From NCBI RefSeq assembly GCF_900143265.1, contig NZ_FRDJ01000002.1:124001-188000 (forward strand): 64,000 nucleotides of DNA, written 5' to 3'. Under the pieces are notes generated by a model. It was given only the letters and a program-made list of their open reading frames with translations. It was not told where the DNA came from and did no database searches. This document shows positions 60,611-64,000 of this stretch, piece after piece. The position numbers and the translations under genes were made by a program. Positions within the stretch are counted from its first letter, which is position 1. Each line of letters begins with the position of its first letter. Origin of the DNA: Fervidobacterium gondwanense DSM 13020. Its GTDB lineage: Bacteria > Thermotogota > Thermotogae > Thermotogales > Fervidobacteriaceae.

Positions 60611-61999
60611 TTAAAAAGTTGGGGAATTTTCCTTAGGCAGGAACATATAGCTCGCTCTGTCTTTTCCTGTTCGTTTTGATATGTACAACATCTCATCAGC
60701 AGCCTTTAGAACCTCTGTTGGGGATGAGTAGTATTCTGAGCTAACTACGCCACATGAAACAGTACAATTTCCATGCGAAAATTTTGTGCTGCGGACCGTG
60801 TCTAAGATGTCGTCAATCAATCGAACCACACTATCCGAATCTACTTTTGGTAGAACAGCACAGAATTCTTCCCCACCATACCTTCCAACGATACCATTCC
60901 CCTGAATCTTTTCTTTCAATATTTTACCTATTATTTTAAGTACCTCATCACCAACAATGTGACCAAACGTGTCGTTCACTCTCTTAAAATTGTCCACATC
61001 AAACATGGCGACATAGTATACAAAATTGGACCTTTTGGAAAGCTCGTGAGTCTCTTCTAAAAACCTAAGTAGTTCCTTCTTGTTGAACAATCCCGTTAGC
61101 CCGTCTATCGTTGATGCTACTCTTAATTCTCTAAAAAGATTCATTGTATTAAAAAGCAGTGCAAGACTTTCGTATGCTTCTGTTACTATCTTTGTAAGTG
61201 CTCTTGAGTCTGATGCTTTTGAAAATGAGATCAGCCCTATTTCGTTTTCATCATACTTTATTGGGAATGTTATAGCGTTATTTATTTTTAGTTCCTGACC
61301 ATATCCACCTATGTATGACCAATCAGATGGCTGAATTGGCTTTTCAAAGTTTTTCACTAACTCATCGTGTAACGTCTTACGTGTTGTCTGAAACCCAAAA
61401 TTATATATGCGTCCTTCGACGGGCGACAACAAAAGAACAGCAGAGGCAGAAAACTGAGCAAAGTTTTCAAACAAATTAACAAGTTTTCTAACCACATAAA
61501 CTTCATCGCGTGCGAATTGAATTAAGGATAATATTTCTCTGTTCAAAACTTCGGATCTCATTTTCTGTTCTAAAACATCATATATGCTGCTTACGTAGAA
61601 CTTTTCAGTACCTTTGTTTGCACAAAAGTTCATTTCTATGAAAGTTTCAATCTCTTTTTCGAGCTCATCCTTAGGAAGTAATTTTGAAAGAAATTTGTTG
61701 GCACCACTGTGTTCAGCCCAAAATTGATTGATTATATCATCAGAACCTGTTAGAACAACGATTCCTGCGTCTTTGAACGCAGGAATCGACCTAAGGTAAA
61801 GGCACATCTGTAATCCTGAAATACCAGGCATATTGTAATCAGTAATTATAATATCCGGAAAGTTTTTCAGTGCGAGCTCTATACCTTGCATAGCGTTTTC
61901 CGCAGTATATACCGCTTCGATTTGAAATTTTTCAAGAATGCTCTGCAAGACCAATCGCCAAAACTTACTGTCATCGACCACAAGAACTTTCTTACCCAC
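60611..61999 (-). CDS. Response regulator with GAF-like and GGDEF domains (diguanylate cyclase)
   Basis: This 462-residue protein has a receiver domain (residues 1-125; VVDDSKFWR, phospho-Asp in IIITDYNMPG, LTGSDD). A GAF-like middle domain (about 165-300) follows, then a GGDEF domain with LTGLFNKKEL, MFDVDNFKRVNDTFGH and the active site RYGGEEF. The inhibitory RxxD site, normally just before GGEEF, reads QGNG, so product inhibition is probably absent. It should make c-di-GMP upon phosphorylation. No histidine kinase gene is adjacent. The window also encodes two HD-GYP hydrolases. Confidence 0.93.
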   Translation of the reverse strand: MGKKVLVVDDSKFWRLVLQSILEKFQIEAVYTAENAMQGIELALKNFPDIIITDYNMPGISGLQMCLYLRSIPAFKDAGIVVLTGSDDIINQFWAEHSGANKFLSKLLPKDELEKEIETFIEMNFCANKGTEKFYVSSIYDVLEQKMRSEVLNREILSLIQFARDEVYVVRKLVNLFENFAQFSASAVLLLSPVEGRIYNFGFQTTRKTLHDELVKNFEKPIQPSDWSYIGGYGQELKINNAITFPIKYDENEIGLISFSKASDSRALTKIVTEAYESLALLFNTMNLFRELRVASTIDGLTGLFNKKELLRFLEETHELSKRSNFVYYVAMFDVDNFKRVNDTFGHIVGDEVLKIIGKILKEKIQGNGIVGRYGGEEFCAVLPKVDSDSVVRLIDDILDTVRSTKFSHGNCTVSCGVVSSEYYSSPTEVLKAADEMLYISKRTGKDRASYMFLPKENSPTF

Positions 62000-62046
62000 T
62001 TAATATCCTCCCATGCATTGTCTATTAAGGTTGGAATTCAGCAATA

Positions 62047-63195
62047 TTATACAACATTTTTCTCTTTTTCAACAACCATGTTTTCGAATCTTTTCAAACC
62101 GAGGTATGATATGTCGGTATGAAGTGTCTTACCAAACACTAGTAGCTCGGCAAGAGCCTCGCCAACTGCCGGTGCAACCATGAATCCGTGTCCAGAGTAT
62201 CCTACAGCATAGTAATAACCTTTGACTTTCTCACTTTCACCGATTATTGGCTGTGCATCCGGGGACATGTTATACATTCCACTCCAATGTCTAATCAATC
62301 TAACGTTCTTTAGAAACGGGAAAATTCTTATCATTTTGCTGGTAAGTTCTTTCTCGAATTTGAATGTCACGTTGTAGTTTATGCCAGGTTTCTCATCTTT
62401 ATCTCCTTGACCGAGTATGAATTGCCCATGTTGTGTCTGTCTCATGTAGAAATTGCCTGAAAAACTTATAGCCATCATTGGAAAGAAATTTTCAAGAGGT
62501 TCAGTAACCATTATCTGATGTCTGTAACTTTCCGTAGGAAGTTCAACACCAACCAGTTCAGATATTTCTCTCGACCAGGGACCCGAAGCGTTAACAACCA
62601 CATCGCAAGAGAAATAACCCCTCGAAGTATTTATTCCTACCACCCGATCGTTTATAACATCTATATCTGTTACTTCTGTGTGTGTAAATATCGCACCTCC
62701 CATTTTTCTAATCGCTTGAGCATATCCAATTACTGCCTTGTGCGGATTTGCATGTCCATCTGTTTGGCAAAACGTTGCCAGCTTTAATCCCTCAATATTT
62801 ATATAAGGATACCTCTTGCTCACTTCGCTTGGTGAGAGAATCTCAACATTCAGTCCTTCTTCTCTTTGCATCAAAACGTTGCGTTCGAATTGTGCAGCTT
62901 CATTCTCAGTATACGAAAGTACCAAATAACCACCTTGTGTATACTCAATATCCATCCCTACATCCTCTTTGAATCTTTCAAATAACTTAACACTCCTCAT
63001 TGCGAGTCTTACATTTGGTCTTGTTGACCATTGTTGCCTAATACCACCTGCACACCTTCCTGTTGAACCTGAAGAAAGGTACGATTTCTCAAATATAGCA
63101 ACTGAAGTCTTACCCAATTTACACAGAAAATACCCAAGAGCTGTTCCCGTTATTCCTCCGCCTATAATACACACATCATATTTTTTGTTACTCAT
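62047..63195 (-). CDS. FAD-dependent amino-acid dehydrogenase/oxidase-like subunit (DAO family)
   Basis: This 382-residue flavoprotein has the FAD dinucleotide fold VCIIGGGITGTALGYFLCKLG, SSGSTGRCAGGIRQQW, NASGPWSREISELVG and a C-terminal YAVGYSGHGFMVAPAVGE. It belongs to the glycine/D-amino-acid oxidase superfamily, close to sarcosine or proline dehydrogenase beta subunits. The adjacent iron-sulfur gene suggests a dehydrogenase complex passing electrons to ferredoxin-like centres rather than to oxygen. ATG 63195 follows GGAGGTGGG. It overlaps the iron-sulfur gene by 8 bases. Confidence 0.87.
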   Translation of the reverse strand: MSNKKYDVCIIGGGITGTALGYFLCKLGKTSVAIFEKSYLSSGSTGRCAGGIRQQWSTRPNVRLAMRSVKLFERFKEDVGMDIEYTQGGYLVLSYTENEAAQFERNVLMQREEGLNVEILSPSEVSKRYPYINIEGLKLATFCQTDGHANPHKAVIGYAQAIRKMGGAIFTHTEVTDIDVINDRVVGINTSRGYFSCDVVVNASGPWSREISELVGVELPTESYRHQIMVTEPLENFFPMMAISFSGNFYMRQTQHGQFILGQGDKDEKPGINYNVTFKFEKELTSKMIRIFPFLKNVRLIRHWSGMYNMSPDAQPIIGESEKVKGYYYAVGYSGHGFMVAPAVGEALAELLVFGKTLHTDISYLGLKRFENMVVEKEKNVV

Positions 63196-63964
63196 TTTTG
63201 CCCACCTCCGACGAAAAATCATCTCTTGAATTATTACCAGCATTAGCTATAGCCTCAAATGGGATAGGCATTGTAGGTGGGCGATATGCGCCAAGTTGGA
63301 TGTCAGAAATATTCATACCAGTCTTTTGGGAAAGGATTTGTAACGTAAGTGTTCGACAGGTCTTTCCTCCACACGGTCCCATTCCGATTCTTAATACACG
63401 TCTTAACTCCTCGTAATCCGTTACCCCCATATCGATTACTTGTTCAATATCCTTCCTTGTTATTTCTTCACATCTACAGACGAATTCTTCTGACTCTTTT
63501 ACAAATTGGAAACTTCGAACTGCGTATTCAAGTCCTTTCGGCACTTCTAAAAAGATGATATGTGTTTTTCCTTTGTTGTTTACAGTCACGTTCTGAACTC
63601 TTCCTTGTGAAATGACTCTTCCTTCCTTGTCAAGCAAATCTACAACTTGATTTTTTTCTGGCATAGGTAGTAATTCGTATGGTATACCAATAATTGATGA
63701 GTTTTCCTTTTCCTGAATCAAGAATATTGCAAGCCCTGGACATTTCATAACACAGATGCCGCATCCTATGCATTTATCGTAGTCTATTTGTGGAATTCCG
63801 TTTATGTTCCCTCCAACGTTTATTGCACCGGTTGGACAAGATGTTTCACATGGGTTACACGGTATCGCCTCGGGACATTCTATAATCGCTCTCAATTTTC
63901 CAGCGGGTCCAATGTCCTCTTGAATTTCTTCCCTGTAACCACCCGATGGAAAGGTTATACCCAT
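63188..63964 (-). CDS. Iron-sulfur protein (4Fe-4S plus BFD-like 2Fe-2S), dehydrogenase partner
   Basis: This 258-residue protein has 4Fe-4S cysteines in CNPCETSCP and CIGCGICVMKCP near residues 35-85. A BFD-like 2Fe-2S domain at about 165-225 has VCRCEEIT and GPCGGKTCR. The layout resembles the electron-transfer subunit of amino-acid (proline, hydrogen-cyanide-synthase-like) dehydrogenase complexes. ATG 63964 follows AGAAGG by 9 bases and gives a typical N-terminus. The frame stays open to the window edge, so a longer N-terminus cannot be excluded. Confidence 0.82.
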   Translation of the reverse strand: MGITFPSGGYREEIQEDIGPAGKLRAIIECPEAIPCNPCETSCPTGAINVGGNINGIPQIDYDKCIGCGICVMKCPGLAIFLIQEKENSSIIGIPYELLPMPEKNQVVDLLDKEGRVISQGRVQNVTVNNKGKTHIIFLEVPKGLEYAVRSFQFVKESEEFVCRCEEITRKDIEQVIDMGVTDYEELRRVLRIGMGPCGGKTCRTLTLQILSQKTGMNISDIQLGAYRPPTMPIPFEAIANAGNNSRDDFSSEVGKNE

Positions 63965-64000
63965 CCTTTTCAGACCTTCTCGTACTTTACTTGAAAATGG

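Overview
The window looks like chromosomal DNA of a thermophilic, anaerobic member of the Thermotogales. Fervidobacterium is the best guess; this rests on recognising protein families, not on a database search. Supporting signs are moderate-to-low GC by eye, basic compact ribosomal proteins, FolE2, the NiaR-PncA pair, UPF0173, the SPOUT methyltransferase next to trmD, DUF2194 and DUF155 proteins, and pyruvate phosphate dikinase. Genes are tightly packed in operons, often with 1-20 nt overlaps. I saw no insertion sequence, phage, integrase or CRISPR array.

Layout. 1-2327 (minus strand): a partial cation diffusion facilitator, then tRNA-Glu, tRNA-Arg, tRNA-Lys, a structured leader with an attenuator, and infC-rpmI-rplT. 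2459-5083 (plus): an HD-GYP phosphodiesterase, a CoA-binding protein and a CBS/GHKL-ATPase fusion. 5157-8840 (plus): three membrane-anchored envelope proteins, two of them paralogues. 8889-13902 (minus): ffh-rpsP-khpA-rimM-trmD-SPOUT-rplS-lepB. 14255-20494 (plus): an MFS transporter, then FKBP, PelF-like glycosyltransferase, DUF2194 deacetylase-like protein and DUF155 protein. 20553-25160 (plus): secreted 5'-nucleotidase, niaR-pncA, and a DEAD-box helicase.

25228-31830 holds the most interesting locus. A minus-strand operon encodes NqrB-, NqrC-, NqrD-, NqrE- and NqrF-like subunits with no NqrA, RnfB or RnfC, followed by an unknown 149-residue protein and a UPF0173 hydrolase. Divergently, from about 200 bp away, run a secreted protein with four cytochrome-b5-like repeats and a small four-helix membrane protein with two His-X13-His pairs. 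Together they look like a previously undescribed electron-transfer module that could carry NADH electrons to an extracytoplasmic heme relay.

32020-36003 (plus): two Asp23/Gls24 proteins behind an inverted-repeat-rich promoter, a hemolysin III family protein and a SpoIID-domain protein. 36025-41772 (minus): GDPD, a binding protein, a transmembrane HD-GYP and a TPR protein as one signalling operon, then folE2, an L7Ae-like protein and an acetyltransferase. 41918-48038: a fatty-acid synthesis locus with divergent acpP and degV-fabF-fabZ-fabK-fabD-bioY-fabG. 49262-56587 (plus): ppdK, a small membrane protein, glmU-prs, L25, pth and a UVR-motif protein. 56611-58358 (minus): TauE-like permease and M42 peptidase. 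58535-60601 (plus): MFS and ZIP transporters. 60611-64000 (minus): a GGDEF response regulator and a FAD/iron-sulfur dehydrogenase pair that runs to the window edge.

Promoters are frequently of the extended -10 type (TGnTATAAT). Most transcription units end in strong hairpin-plus-T-run terminators. Two genes, infC and the ZIP transporter, have Shine-Dalgarno sequences placed so that a non-NTG start is plausible.
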